The position numbers and the translations under genes are program-made. From positions 14,395,816 to 14,459,815 of the forward strand of contig NC_051430.1 of assembly GCF_001649575.2 (NCBI RefSeq): 64,000 nucleotides of DNA, read 5' to 3'. This DNA comes from Kryptolebias marmoratus (taxonomy: Eukaryota; Chordata; Actinopteri; Cyprinodontiformes; Rivulidae). The notes below the pieces were generated by a model that did no database searches, was not told the origin of the DNA, and was given only the letters and a program-made list of their open reading frames with translations. Position 1 is the stretch's first letter; each line of letters begins with the position of its first letter. This document shows positions 1 through 11,616 of this stretch, piece by piece.

Positions 1-598
1 CTGGTTCATGAGATATTTTGCTAACAGGCAGACAAAAGAACACACACTGACACGGTCCAAAACACTATCACTCTTTCATAATAGCAGTGGAGGCATTTTT
101 ATGGCCGTGATGGTCAAAATATGCAAAACTCAACACAGTTTTACAGGAAAAAAACAGGCTAAAAATTTTAACAATTACTTAATTTCACAAAAGGGCGAGT
201 TATCAGAAAACACTGTTCCATTTCACAAAATATTACATTTTCTTAAATGCATTTTACAAATCATGAAATTGAAATGCAACAGCTTTACATGGAATCATAG
301 TATTTCAGAAGCTTAAATTTACTTTCTAGAAAACGGCAAAGTTAAAAGAACAATACTGTTTTTACATAATATTTGTTTGGAGATTTGTTTTTAACTTTTC
401 CCTACTCTGTTTTTGTGATTTCTAAAATACTGCAGCATTTCTACTCCAAAATCTTGTATTTAGGAGGGAAAAAACATTTAGTGGAAACGTTAATTCTTTG
501 TCTTGAAGCTGTAAAAGAATCTCTTCAGTTCAGAAAACAAACCAGAAAAGTCAGAGTTCATCATTTTCAAACCGTCCTCCGTGATCATGTTGTTTCAG
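1..598. other. MED22 intron with a repeat fragment at its left edge
   Basis: This is AT-rich sequence with no supportable exon. The first ~50 bases (TGGTTCATGAGATATTTTGC, then a variant of GCTAACA-CAGGCAAACAAA) match the end of the dispersed repeat at 44820-45050, so the window opens in a copy of that family. Confidence 0.7.
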
Positions 599-2345
599 GT
601 CCGTGCCGGCGAGTCCCTCATGAAACTGGTGTCGGACCTAAAGCAGTTCCTGATTTTGAATGACTTCCCCTCCGTGAACGACGCCATCAGCCTCCAGAAC
701 CAGCAGCTCCGCTCGCTGCAGGACGAGTGCGACAAGAAGCTCACGTCGCTGCGGGATGAGATCGCCATCGACCTCTACGAGCTAGAGGAAGAGTATTACT
801 CCTCCAGGTACAAATAATAGGCCGCCCGTTCCACCGCCCCCTTCAAACGTCCCGTGCCCAGCGGCGTTTCACCTTTAACCTTTTCACTGCTGAGCCGCGA
901 GGAAGGGTTCAGCTCCCACCTCTCCATCTGACAATATTTGGCTTTAAACTCCTCGTCGGTTCAAACCATCTGTAAGGGTCAGAGTCAGCCTGATTTCACT
1001 AAGTGCCTTTAATTTGTTACTGTTCAGCAAGTGACCTTTTTCTTTGTTTTTGTTTGTTTGGCCCAATAACTGGGCAAACACGAAATATCTGCTGCATCAG
1101 CATTTCCAGCTCTCAGACTCCGAGTCGACACGTATTTCTAGGAATCCAGTAGAGTTTCCTGTTTAATAGAAAATCATTTTGATGCTTGGTGTGTGTTTAC
1201 TGCAGGGTTGTTTTTGTTTAATCTAAATGACGATCAGGACTTTTTTTTCCTTCTCTGCGGCAGCTGATAGACTTGAGACATTTTAATAAAGGCCCGCAAA
1301 GATTTATGGTTTAATAAAACGCAAAAAATGAGCCCATTTTGTCTGTTCACGAGAATATTATTAATGCAATAAATTTCTATGAATTTTAAGCACTTCATTT
1401 CCCTTTTTTTTCCAGCTGTAGATGAATCGCTAGAAGGTAAAACAAAGTGGAAACAATATGAAAATAGTTTTTGTATCATTTTTATCTTAGAAAATATTTA
1501 TATGCTATATTTAAATTCTCCATATTAAAATGGTCTATATATTAGATTTGAAGAATTAATTGTTCAATTAGGCCTAATTTTCTGCTGTTTATTTGTTGGA
1601 ATCTGATCTAATTCTACTAAATAGATGTCTATTCTGTAAGAGGAAATCAGAAAGATGTAATGTTTCTGAACCAAACATTCAGAGTCTGTAACCATGGAAG
1701 GAGCGTGGTGCAGTTTTAGATTTGTCCCATAAACTCAGAACAAATCGAGAAATAAAGCAGAGACAAAACGCTGAAGTAGTTTGTGTTTTCTTCAAAGAAG
1801 GTATGACGGAGCATTTCTTGGTTGTGTTTGGAGCATGCTGGGTGTGGACCTACCTGCCTTTCTTACTCTGCTATTTCCATCAGCAACTAATTCCAGCTGC
1901 CTGCTGAACCTTAAAATCAAGTTGACATTAGTTCTAAATCCTAAAACAAAACCAATCGAACTCTGGTTTAACGCGGCCATCGTTTCCAGTGCTTCTGCAC
2001 AGCTTCCATTGCTTCTAACGAACGTGTGCTTTCCTGTGCTTTCCTGCGTGTACCAGTGTTTCATTTCTGACCTTTGGCTCTTGTCTGCTCCTCTCCTTCT
2101 GCGCTGCGCTGACTCTTTGCTCCCCCCCTGCCGGTGTTTCTGACCTGCAAAGCTACAGTCAGTGGGACAGCACTGACCTGCCTCTGTGCGAGGCCTACCG
2201 CCGCAGAGACAGCTGGGCCTCCCGGGACAGCAGCGGCAGCTCGGCGCAGGACGACCGAGAGGACGCGGACGGGACGCCGTCTCAGGAGACGAACCCCCAG
2301 CTCCACCTCAACGGACACGGGACGGCGTCCGTGGAGAAGCCATGA
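599..2345 (+). CDS. med22: MED22, Mediator complex subunit 22 (3' part; 5' exons outside window)
   Basis: MED22 is a head-module subunit of the nuclear Mediator complex, which links transcription factors to RNA polymerase II. Two coding exons are visible: 599..807 and 2153..2345. The first opens after a TTTCAG acceptor and reads [20 protein letters not shown], then an acidic helical stretch ending in [10 protein letters not shown]; this is the conserved second half of MED22. It is cut by a CAG|GTACAA donor. The last exon opens after GCAAAG with [15 protein letters not shown] and runs through a polar, low-complexity tail to a TGA. Together they give 134 codons (133 residues and the stop) with matching phase. 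Reading through the donor instead gives a short C terminus RYK and a stop at 815-817. A polyadenylation hexamer AATAAA lies at 2707-2712. The start codon is not in the window. Confidence 0.93.
808..2152 (+). other. Last MED22 intron
   Basis: The intron separates the two MED22 exons. It starts GTACAA and ends GCAAAG. A second acceptor, CTACAG, follows 6 bases later and would remove two residues in frame. The ORFs between 1722 and 2143 show no protein-like pattern and were not called. Confidence 0.75.
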
Positions 2346-3635
2346 GAGGGGAGGGACGGATGCGCTGGGCTCGGTTGAAATCATTTTTGTTTCCGTTACA
2401 CCAGTAGTTTTGTTGACCTGAAACCAGACTCCTTATAGGGTGTATAAATCTAACAGCACTGAACAAAATAACTTTAAGAATCAGAAGAATATTGGCTCTA
2501 AAAGCGAACTCTTTGTAACATTCCTTCGTGTAAATTAAAATGGCTTTCACGTTACCTAAATTTACCATGAAGCAGTCAATTTAAAAATAAGCTATTTTTT
2601 AAAACTTTTTATGAATTGAGCCCAAGTGTGTGTCGTTGTTTTTTTGTTTTAACTGTCAAACTTTTAGTTAGGTGACTCATGTTTTGTTGCTTGTCATTTA
2701 AATCAAAATAAACACATCCTTCTTTTTATTCTGTAACTTTTCTTTTTTTCCCTAAAAGCAATAATCCAAACATACAAATAAAACTTGATGCTAATCCATT
2801 CAGCGAAGGGTGAATCAGTCTGTTACATCAGATCAGTTGGAGGGAATAAATGCTCTGATCTGATTTTCTGTGCAGCTTTTTATGTCCTGGGTATTCCAAA
2901 TTACTGCACAGTAGTTACATAAAACACTTGTATACTTGGATAAATGTCTTGGTTTGTGTCAAATCATGTAATTTTACACCCCTCAATAAAAAATGGTTTA
3001 AAAATTTAGACAGTAGCCAACTTAAAGGAATATGCTAGAAAAGTCTTGGAGCTTAAAGTAAGGTGAAAAGCTTAATTATCTAATTTATTAAAAGAAACAG
3101 AAAATTCACAGATTTATAGCTTAAACTACAAACTTTTGGTCAAAGTAAATATTCTGCATACAATTTAATTCATAAGCTCTTTATACATTTTGGTTTTAAA
3201 TCTATAGTTTGCAAAAAAACAAGTTGTCAAATAAAGTATACATTTTACTATAAAATGAAGCAGATCGAAGAACCAAATGTACGAGTCTCTTGTGTATGTG
3301 ACTCCTGGTTGCATCGGTGTGAAGTCAAACAGCTAACATTGTGGCGACCAATCACAGCAGAGCATTTCTCTGTCCAATACCTCAACCCCGCACTGTTTCT
3401 AAGCACTTCCTGCACTTTGATTCATCCTTATATGATTTAATCAGCTGAGTAACTTTAGCACAAATACATACAATTAATGTACTGTTTCCAGAGAACAGCT
3501 GGAGGCTTTATACAACATCTACAGGATCCAACATGGGAGTTCTGCCGTTCTGGCTTAAGGTAAACCCGTCAACAAGTCACTGCGACCCAAACTAGATGGT
3601 ACCATGAGGAGTAATTTCAAACCCACAGCAGCTCA
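2346..3635. other. Convergent 3'UTRs of MED22 (+) and C9orf78 (-)
   Basis: There is no coding sequence between the two stop codons. MED22 has AATAAA at 2707-2712. On the minus strand AATAAA (TTTATT on +, 3084-3089) lies about 550 bases past the C9orf78 stop and is a plausible poly(A) signal. The two genes are tail to tail. Confidence 0.6.
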
Positions 3636-6600
3636 TTAATATCTTCGGTTCATCTTCTTAAACTTCTCATAGTGGTAGTCGTCTGTGGCCTTCTCGTTGT
3701 TGGGGCGTTTGCGGGGATTCGGTGGTGACGGAGCTGCGGGTTGATAAAAGAAGGAATCTTTTAGATTATTTCAGTTTAAATAAAAAGATAAATACAGGCA
3801 CGTGATTTAGTAAAAAAAAAAAAAGATAAACGCTGAAAGCTGAGTCTCCACAGTTCACAGAGTCCGTTTCTGTTTCAGAGGTGAGAGGTCTCGTACCTTC
3901 TGGACCTGGTTTCTCTGTGTCGCCCACACGCAGTGGCCTCGCTTTGGGCTCCTCTCTGTGTCTGTGGTGCCTCTGGGGTGCATTCACATCCTCGTGATAG
4001 ACTAGGAATGTGAAAAAGAAACAGGATCAACAGACCGGATCACTGAAGCAAACTTTACACCCGCAGTACGTTCAATCACTCTGGACTCACAGCGATTATG
4101 TTGGACGTAATTAACAGCGATGTTTGTGGGAACAAACGACGTGCCGAGGTCTTTTTTCTTGTTCCTTTGTTCTGCCAGAAGCTTGGCCTTGGCATCCTCT
4201 GTCTGGATGATGTTTTTTATCTTTGCGCTGGGAAAAAAAAAAAAAGACGAACGGGTTACTCAAACCTTTAAACACCAAACATGAACTGAATTACTGAAGA
4301 ATCTCTGTTTCTGCACATACTCTATGCCGAGATCAACTTCCGGGATCCCACTCAGCATCTGATTGGACAACATCTCCTCCGTCTTCTTGGCGGAGTTCAC
4401 TCGGATGTTCTCGGGAAGTTCGTACAGGTGGTCCTCGGCGTTTTTCATTTTCACCTTTTGTTCCTCCGCCTCCACCATGCCCTTCTTCTTTTTTAACTCA
4501 GTCTCTATGTATTTCATCCTGGAAAGAAAAACATACCATCTGTTTGAGTCCGTTATTACTGAGTTTCCATCAATGCGCTATAACAAAGCAGAAATATTCC
4601 AAATTCAAGTGGCTGACGAGACGATCATAAATCTAAGGTTCTAGATTAAGGTCAAGCCATTTGCCTGATTCTTTTTTAGTTTTTATCCACTTTCTTTTGT
4701 AGTTTTTACAGCTTTTTTGTTTATACAAGTTACTCCCTCCTACTAAAACCCTGCCCCTGAAATGGCTTGCCTGCTTCATGAAATCAAAAGGTGACATACT
4801 TCCATAACGTCTGTCCAGCAACTGTTTAAAGGAAAAAAAAAAAAAAAAAAGTCCAACAAAAGCTGTCTTTGTTTGCAACCTTGGCTGTCTCAATGGTCAA
4901 CATCTGCAGGAGGTAACTGCAGGATTTGGAGCAGAAAACATCCGGTTGAGCAATGACTGATTTCAAGGAATACCTACTGTTAACATCTGAAGTTGTTTAA
5001 AGGGCAAAACGTGAAGTAAACAGCAGTATTACTTCTTTTGCAAAAAAAAAAAAAAAAACTAAATCATATTTGAACTAAACTATTTTAAAAGCCTTCTTGA
5101 TAGAAATTAAACCGTAGTGTTTGTTGCCCATATGCATGAAAATTTAGCTGGAGGGATTCAATTAAACGCCTCCTGTTTAGAAGAGAGGCATAAAATAAAA
5201 CAACAGACCATAAATTCTCAGAATAAGCACATTGCACAACACTGATGTCAGTGAAGCTTGCAGCCAATTATGTTTTGTCATAAAGAAATCATTTCCAGCT
5301 GGCGAAGCCAAAAGAGAGGAAATGCAACACTTGGTCGGAGTGCAGCTGCCTTGATCCAAGAAGGTTTGAACTCTACTTCGACCTGACAGCTCAGTGTTGG
5401 GCCATTGGCTGCTTTCTACACAACTATGCTGCATATAAAAGTGATCTGTATGAGTATGTCTACGAATGCATCATACTGTTGGAGAGTGGAGAATCTTACA
5501 GTTTGAATGAAGTAAGGCATTTTACAGAACAATCACCACAAAGCAAGGGTGTCCAACCCTGGCCCTAGACGACCACTATCCTGCATGTTTTACTTGTTTC
5601 TCTGCTCCAACACACCTGATTTGAATCAATGGGTGATTAACAGGCTTCTACAGAACATGAAGAGGTAATTTAACCACTGAATCAGGTGTGATGGAGCAGG
5701 GAAACAAATAAAACATGCAGGATGGTGGCTCTTGAGGACCAGGATCAGACACCCCTGCTACAAAGGATACAATCAACACAACTGCAATCGAAATAAATAA
5801 ATTGTGTCATCACATTTTTAAAGCCTTGTGGTGATCAATGATCAAAAATTATTCTTTGTTTTTCATTGACAAAGATCCCAAAATTCCAGTTCAGTGGAAC
5901 TTTTGACACCCCCCAACCAGCCTTGACTACCATATTTTCTTTTATAGGAGATTTCTTTTAAATTAGATAGCACTTGTCCCTATTTTTACACATACCGTGT
6001 CACATTTCCAATTCAAAATTTAACATGTTTTGATAATGGTGATTTTAAATTCCAGCCAGGGTTTCTGGCAGTCAATTGAAACCTCACAAGTAGAGATTTT
6101 GGATTTGAACACAAAACGTTTTATATCTGATTTCTGATTTTCCACTGACCTCCAGTGGGCCAAAAGATGCCCAAGTGTGCTCCAGAACCAAATGTAAGAT
6201 AAGCCTGATTTTTGGCCTCTTCTGAAGGTTACCATTCTACATTTATCTCAAAGTTAGCTTCACTAAATGTTACTGGAACTGAGATGAACAGGTGTTTAAA
6301 CAGACTACAACGGCACATTTTTCCCCACAATTCTTTGCGTCACGTAACTTACTGGTGTCCGGTTGTTCAGATGTGGTCAGCTAGACTCTTTTTACCCACA
6401 TGCATTATTTTAACATCATTATGTATAAACCTAAGGTAGTGCATCAAGGCAAAATGCAGGGAAAAAGCAACCAAACAATATAACCAGGAATTACAACTGT
6501 ATGTCTCCAACAGATGGTTACAGAAGGTGCAGTCCAGGGAAAATAACGTCAGCACTAAATCAGATAATTATTTTGTGTAATTAACATTTCACATAGTAGC

Positions 6601-7532
6601 TTTATGTAATTCTAAAAGTATTGCTAACATGACATCCGCACACATGGTAGCACATTGTTAATGGCTAATATTGTAATTATGTATTGTTTTGTGTATATAT
6701 TTACATTGCAGTAACAAAAGCATACATACATGTCTGCATCCTCGTCCCTCCTGTTAGTCTCAGCTGAAAACGACGTGCCCAGGTTGAGGTCTGTCTCATC
6801 TTCTGTCCTGTATGTGGATCATCATGAATCAGTCACTCCCATCAGGAGACATAGTGTTTTGTATTGTTGTAAAAACATACTAAAGCATACATTCTGGTAA
6901 TTTGATTGCACCAAAATCTGGTTTACTTACATGTCTCTATTCCTGTCTTTCACTTTCTTCATGTCTACAACCCCCCCAGTCTTCAACTTGAAAGGATCAT
7001 TCTGTTGAAAATGATAAATGCAAGAAACAGAAGCTAATAAAATAAGTTACAACTTAAACACAGCCATTCGTGGTATTTAAGAAACATTGCTTACATCAAT
7101 TTCAGCTTCTGGCGGCAGTTTCTCTCCAACTAATAAGGCGGTCACACTGCACAAAAGTAAAATATGAATGTTTATTCACATCGAATAAGTAAGAGTTATG
7201 AAATACGAGTATGCTACAATTCTGCTATACCTGACTCCGCTCTGTCGTTTCCTCAAACTCTGAAGCTCTTTAGCCTCTTCCATTTTCATTCTAAAAAAAC
7301 GCAAATAATTCATGGGTTAGACTGTTTATATAAAATATGACTCAGATGAAATAACGTGTGCAGATTCTACACTTTTGATGCTAACACTGCTAGCTCGCTA
7401 GCACAACGTTACACTGAGAAAATATTTTCATTTGTTAAATAAAGTACTTTACCGGACTTCTTCTGTTGTCTCATCCTCCTCCTCTTCATCTGAGGATTCC
7501 TTTCTCCTTCTGAAATTTTTACCACACGGCAT
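3636..7532 (-). CDS. c9orf78: C9orf78 / TLS1-like spliceosome-associated protein (HCA59 family)
   Basis: This is the complete orthologue of human C9orf78 (hepatocellular carcinoma-associated antigen 59; Tls1 family), a nuclear protein tied to the spliceosome and 3' splice site choice. Nine coding exons, in transcript order: 7453..7532, 7231..7290, 7095..7146, 6931..7001, 6730..6807, 4321..4518, 4091..4227, 3897..4001, 3636..3733. They sum to 879 nt, 292 residues, close to the human 289. The N terminus MPCGKNFRRRK is followed by an acidic run. Diagnostic blocks are LGTSFSAETNRRDEDADM, LYELPENIRVNSAKKTEEML, GIPEVDLGIDAKIKNII, FVPTNIAVNYVQHNRFYHE and the end FKKMNRRY. All junctions are GT-AG and phases match. 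The long fifth intron contains a hAT MITE. Transcription diverges from NFU1. Confidence 0.96.
4519..6729 (-). other. Large C9orf78 intron
   Basis: Intron between coding exons 5 and 6. It contains the foldback hAT MITE at 5544-5757 and several A-runs. No extra exon is needed to connect ...DEDADM to KYIETELKKKKG, and no coding pattern is seen. Confidence 0.8.
5544..5757 (+). mobile_element. hAT-type foldback MITE, copy 1 (214 bp)
   Basis: A non-autonomous element with terminal inverted repeats of the CAGGGGTGTC type (left end CAAGGGTGTC, right end GACACCCCTG) and arms that fold back on each other. It is flanked by 8-bp target duplications CCACAAAG (5536-5543) and CTACAAAG (5758-5765), one mismatch. 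An 8-bp duplication and CAGGGGTG ends point to the hAT superfamily. No ORF. The same family recurs at 35854 and 55913. Confidence 0.9.
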
Positions 7533-7724
7533 TTTTTTGTGTAAATTTACTAAGAGCTCCGTTCAAGCTGAACACTGGACAATATGTCGATGGGTGTTGT
7601 TTTTTTTTTTTTTTTTTTTTTTTTTTTGGGGGGGGGGAAATCTTTAACCAACGTACAATAATAATCCGTCACTTCCGGGGATGCAGAAACCACTTCCGTC
7701 CTGGGTTGTTCAACCACAACAATC
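7533..7724. promoter_or_regulatory. Bidirectional promoter, C9orf78 (-) / NFU1 (+)
   Basis: Only 192 bp separate the two divergent ATG codons. I see no TATA box. Two ETS-type cores are present: ACTTCCGGG at 7671-7679 (CCCGGAAGT on the minus strand) and CACTTCCG near 7691-7698, both typical of TATA-less housekeeping bidirectional promoters. A T28G10 tract (7600-7637) lies between the ETS sites and C9orf78. The promoter role is inferred from position and motifs. Confidence 0.75.
7600..7637 (+). repeat. T28-G10 homopolymer junction
   Basis: A run of 28 T followed directly by 10 G, inside the C9orf78/NFU1 promoter. A second tract of the same design (T23G10) occurs at 56504-56536. Confidence 0.95.
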
Positions 7725-10700
7725 ATGGCGACTTATAGACAGGTCGGTAGGTTGTTGAGGATTTCTGCAGGACTTTCACGACCGTAAGTGTATTTGTTAG
7801 ATGGAAAGTTGTGAGCTTGTACAGTTTTTGAAGTTATCATTCTTCAGGTTTATCTTAACGCTTGTTTTATTGTTTAAGCAGAATAAACTGTTGAGTGACG
7901 CAGACTCACGATCAGTAGAAACATTATAGAAGGACATGCGTGGTCTTACCGTCATGTTTTCTTCTTTTAACACATTTTAAAGTCTACTCTCTTTGTTGTC
8001 CTAAACAGCTGCGCAAACTAAAGTCAAATTAGTGTGCAGATAAATTACCACCCCTAAAACTCAAATGTATTTGTTATCTTTTTAATTGTTTCCATTTTAA
8101 CTTGTGGATGTAGCAATATGTCAACTGTAACTCATACCGCAAATCCCTGATTGGACGGCGTATTGATTCTGACTGACGTTTTCTGTTTTATCTCCTTTCA
8201 GATAAATGAGCCTTCTGGGTAATCAAAGTTGGTTTTTTTTTTTACAATTTAAATAACCTCAGTTATTTAAATAACCTCAGTTATTTAAATTGTACTCTTT
8301 TGACAAATTGTACAGAAATAGTTTTTTTAATTACTCATATTAACGTCATTTATCAATTCATATAAATATAAATTCACCAGGACATTGCTAGACATATATC
8401 TTCACTTGTGCACAGCCCACTTGTGAGTTGTCACCTGTGAAGCCAAAATGGCTTTTTGATTTATTGCACATTTGTTCTGCAATCTTCAGTTATAGCATTT
8501 TATTTTAAATTTCATTAAAAAGTGTCTCGTGACCATCAGACAGCTTTGAACACACTGCTTTTAAACAGTAGTTTACCATTCTTAGATATTATTAAGTTGT
8601 GCAATGATATTTGCGGATTTTGTTGAATGTAGTTTTGGACATGGGTCTAACTTTAGTTTAATTCAATTCTTTGATAGGTTGTAGTTAAAACAGTCGAGCT
8701 AACTAATGAAGTTATTTGTTTGAACTAAAACCTTTACTTACATCCTCACTTAGAACCTTTTGGTGCCAATTGTTTATTACACGTTTACTTTATTATAAGT
8801 TGTATGATGTTTTATTATTTTTAAAAAAGGTTTGTATGTGTAACTTTGTGTTTTGTGTCGTTTATTTAAAGCCCCTCTTCTGTTTTAAGACTAATTTTAA
8901 GTTCTAAATGAAACAGCAGTACAAATGCAAATTCGACCATGTGCCAGTAACATGATTTGCTAAGTGTTAAAGGAAAGTTCAGTGCACTGTTCTAGTGTTA
9001 AGATAAAAAAGATGGCACATAAAAATAGATAAAATACTATTTTAAATATTAACACAACAACAAAGATTTGTCGGATGTAACTACACACACAGGTAAACAA
9101 AGAAAGAAACTCACTTTATTCCTCTTGTATAGCTCAGTCATGGTTGCTGTTTTAAGTTTACAGCAAATCTTTTTTATGAATGTTGTTTGTTCCCTTTTGC
9201 AGCCTTTCATTGTTTATTATAGTTTGTTTTTACATTCATTACATTTACATTTGTTTTATTTGTACAAGCTAGATGTGTTTAAAGCATTGTACCTTAAGCT
9301 TCTAGATTTTGGCATATAACAGTGCTTTTGAGAACAGGATCTATTAGCTTTATCTGTGATTTAAATGCAATCATGAACTATGCTGTCTTTTTTCCAGGAC
9401 AAATAAGATAATGTCCTATCGCAGTCATTGTATGTCCACTTACCTACTATTCAACAGTTTGTGTAACCATTGCCACAGAATCCACAGGGCTACAGGTCCT
9501 CTAACTTGGTGCACAAATGAATTTGTAGAGGATCATCGATCCTTAGATTTTAACATCACTTCTGCCACATAACAAAGTATAGAAAGTAAATGTATCAGAC
9601 ACATTGGATTGCTTGATATGCATTGATACCTATGAAATATATTTGTGTAGTAACCCTTTTTAATATCTTTTGTTATCTTTCAGTCTTGCTGGCAGTGGGT
9701 GTCAGAGCAGTGGATTCCACTGGCCCTCACAAGCCACAGGAGTTTCAAACAGATGGCCACAGAACCCCCTCTGGACCGTTCCTGGTATGTAATAGTCTCG
9801 GATCCTCTTGTGTTCACAGATTTTACACTGAATATGTTTAGACTGGACAATATGTTTGTACTCTTTATACTGTGGTAACAAGTGCTCATCAGGTGCCTGG
9901 ATGTTGTGAGAAAATCTTGTATCTGCACGTTCAGGGCAATAACAAGACGTGCTCAGGTGGCTTTCTAAAAACTCCTGTTACATTCTTGGTCATTGTGTTT
10001 TGACTCTTTTCAGGAAGGACCATGTTTGTGCAGACACAGGATACACCAAATCCAAACAGCCTCAAGTTTCTGCCTGGTCGGACAGTTCTCGAGGAAGGAA
10101 CTATGAATTTTGCCAGCCCTCGTGATGCTTACTGCTCTCCTTTAGCCAGGTATAAAGCTTCTTATATACAAGTGTGCTAATGTAAAAGTAATGTGTCACG
10201 TTATTAAAGAAGGTATTTTGATGTGACACAAATCCCAGATTGACTGCAAGTAAATCTGTTGTAGTTTTTCTGACCTTGTTCCCTTTTTCCACTCAGTAGT
10301 GAAATGAAAACATTACTCTGATTTTCAGGTAGACTTACAACTGGTGAGACATGTTTTTCTCTGTTTTGTCATATCGGAATTGTAGGAACCAAAACATTTA
10401 TTCTCTAAAACCAAAAAAGGGGGGATTTCAAATTCTTAGATCCACTGTTATTCTGCTGGTTTTATTTCTGACTTTTAACAAATGTATAAAAACAACCTGT
10501 TTAAAATGCTTAATATTTGCATACCTATCAAATATGTGGAATCGATCTCTATTTTAACCACAATGCCTATTAATGGGATCATTTCATTACAGTTTGTCTA
10601 AAAGTGTCACTGCATTAAACCAATTTGGCATTAATTAAAAACATATTTAAACTCCTGTGTTGTCTCCAGACAGCTTTTTAGGATTGATGGAGTTAAAAGT

Positions 10701-11616
10701 GTCTTCCTTGGTCCTGATTTTATCACCATCACAAGGGTAAATTCAAGTCCAGCATCTTTAAATCTCAGCGCTGTGTAACGTCATCACGCTGGTTCACTTG
10801 TTTTCTCTTTCTCCCGACTTAGACTGATGAAAATATGGAATGGAAGGTAATTAATCCTGATGTTTATGCCACAATTATGGACTTCTTTACTTCCGGACTC
10901 CCAGTTGTGAACGAGGACAGCAAGCCAAGCGCCGATACAGGTGCAGAGGAAAAACTTTAAAATTTAAAAAAAAAATGTGAAACCTGTTAGCCAAGCTATA
11001 TTTCAAAACCAAATACAATCTCTGCTTCTCTTCTCAGCACCATCAGAGGATGACGATGAAGTAGTTGCTATGATAAAAGAGCTGCTGGATACACGGATAA
11101 GGTTACAGCTTACAGAGATGCACATTGGCGCTGTGATAAATGGTTTTCTGACTCTTACTCACACGTGATGACGTTCTCGCTCACCAGACCTACGGTGCAG
11201 GAGGACGGAGGTGACGTTCTGTATCGGGGCTTTGATGATGGCATCGTTAAACTGAAGCTGCAGGGCTCCTGCACCAGTTGCCCCAGCTCGGTCGTAACGT
11301 TGAAGAATGGGATCCAAAACATGCTGCAGTTTTACATACCTGAGGTTGAATCCGTAGAAGAGGTTTGTTTGACTGTTTTGTTATAATTCATTAAATATAT
11401 GTGCACCATATCCAAAAAGATTTGAACCCTGTTGTGGAACTTATTTGCCCAAATGTACTCTCATTGCTGAAATTTATTTAGAGCACAGTTAAAGATTGAA
11501 CAAACACTATTAAATGCAATAAACTAACAGATAATAAGAAGACAAAATGCAACCTAAAAGTGTTGACTTGCTTTTTTATTTTATAGGTGAAGGATGAGGA
11601 GGCAGCTGAAGTTTGA
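7725..11616 (+). CDS. nfu1: NFU1, mitochondrial iron-sulfur cluster scaffold
   Basis: NFU1 carries Fe-S clusters to mitochondrial [4Fe-4S] targets, notably lipoyl synthase and respiratory complexes. Eight exons: 7725..7783, 9684..9784, 10014..10149, 10670..10736, 10823..10940, 11038..11101, 11188..11362, 11587..11616. They sum to 750 nt, 249 residues. The N terminus [20 protein letters not shown] is basic and lacks acidic residues, as in a mitochondrial presequence. The Nfu N-terminal domain starts near residue 57 ([16 protein letters not shown]) and includes [12 protein letters not shown] and [13 protein letters not shown]. The NifU-like domain follows ([20 protein letters not shown]). Its cluster-binding CXXC is Cys210-Thr-Ser-Cys213 in [10 protein letters not shown]. 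The last exon encodes only [15 protein letters not shown] lies at 11902-11907. Exons 1-2 (presequence) are the least conserved part. Confidence 0.97.
7784..9683 (+). other. NFU1 intron 1
   Basis: AT-rich intron with no supportable exon or gene. It contains the near-palindromic tandem sequence at 8244-8293. Confidence 0.75.
8244..8293. repeat. 50-bp AT-rich palindrome with internal tandem repeat
   Basis: Starts ACAATTTAAATAAC and ends GTTATTTAAATTGT (exact reverse complements). Between them the 18-base unit ATAACCTCAGTTATTTAA is repeated. It can form a hairpin or cruciform. No function is implied. Confidence 0.8.

Noticed and set aside
1722..2143. Overlapping ORFs on both strands in the last MED22 intron
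   Set aside because: No protein-like conservation, and MED22 splicing across the region is complete without them.
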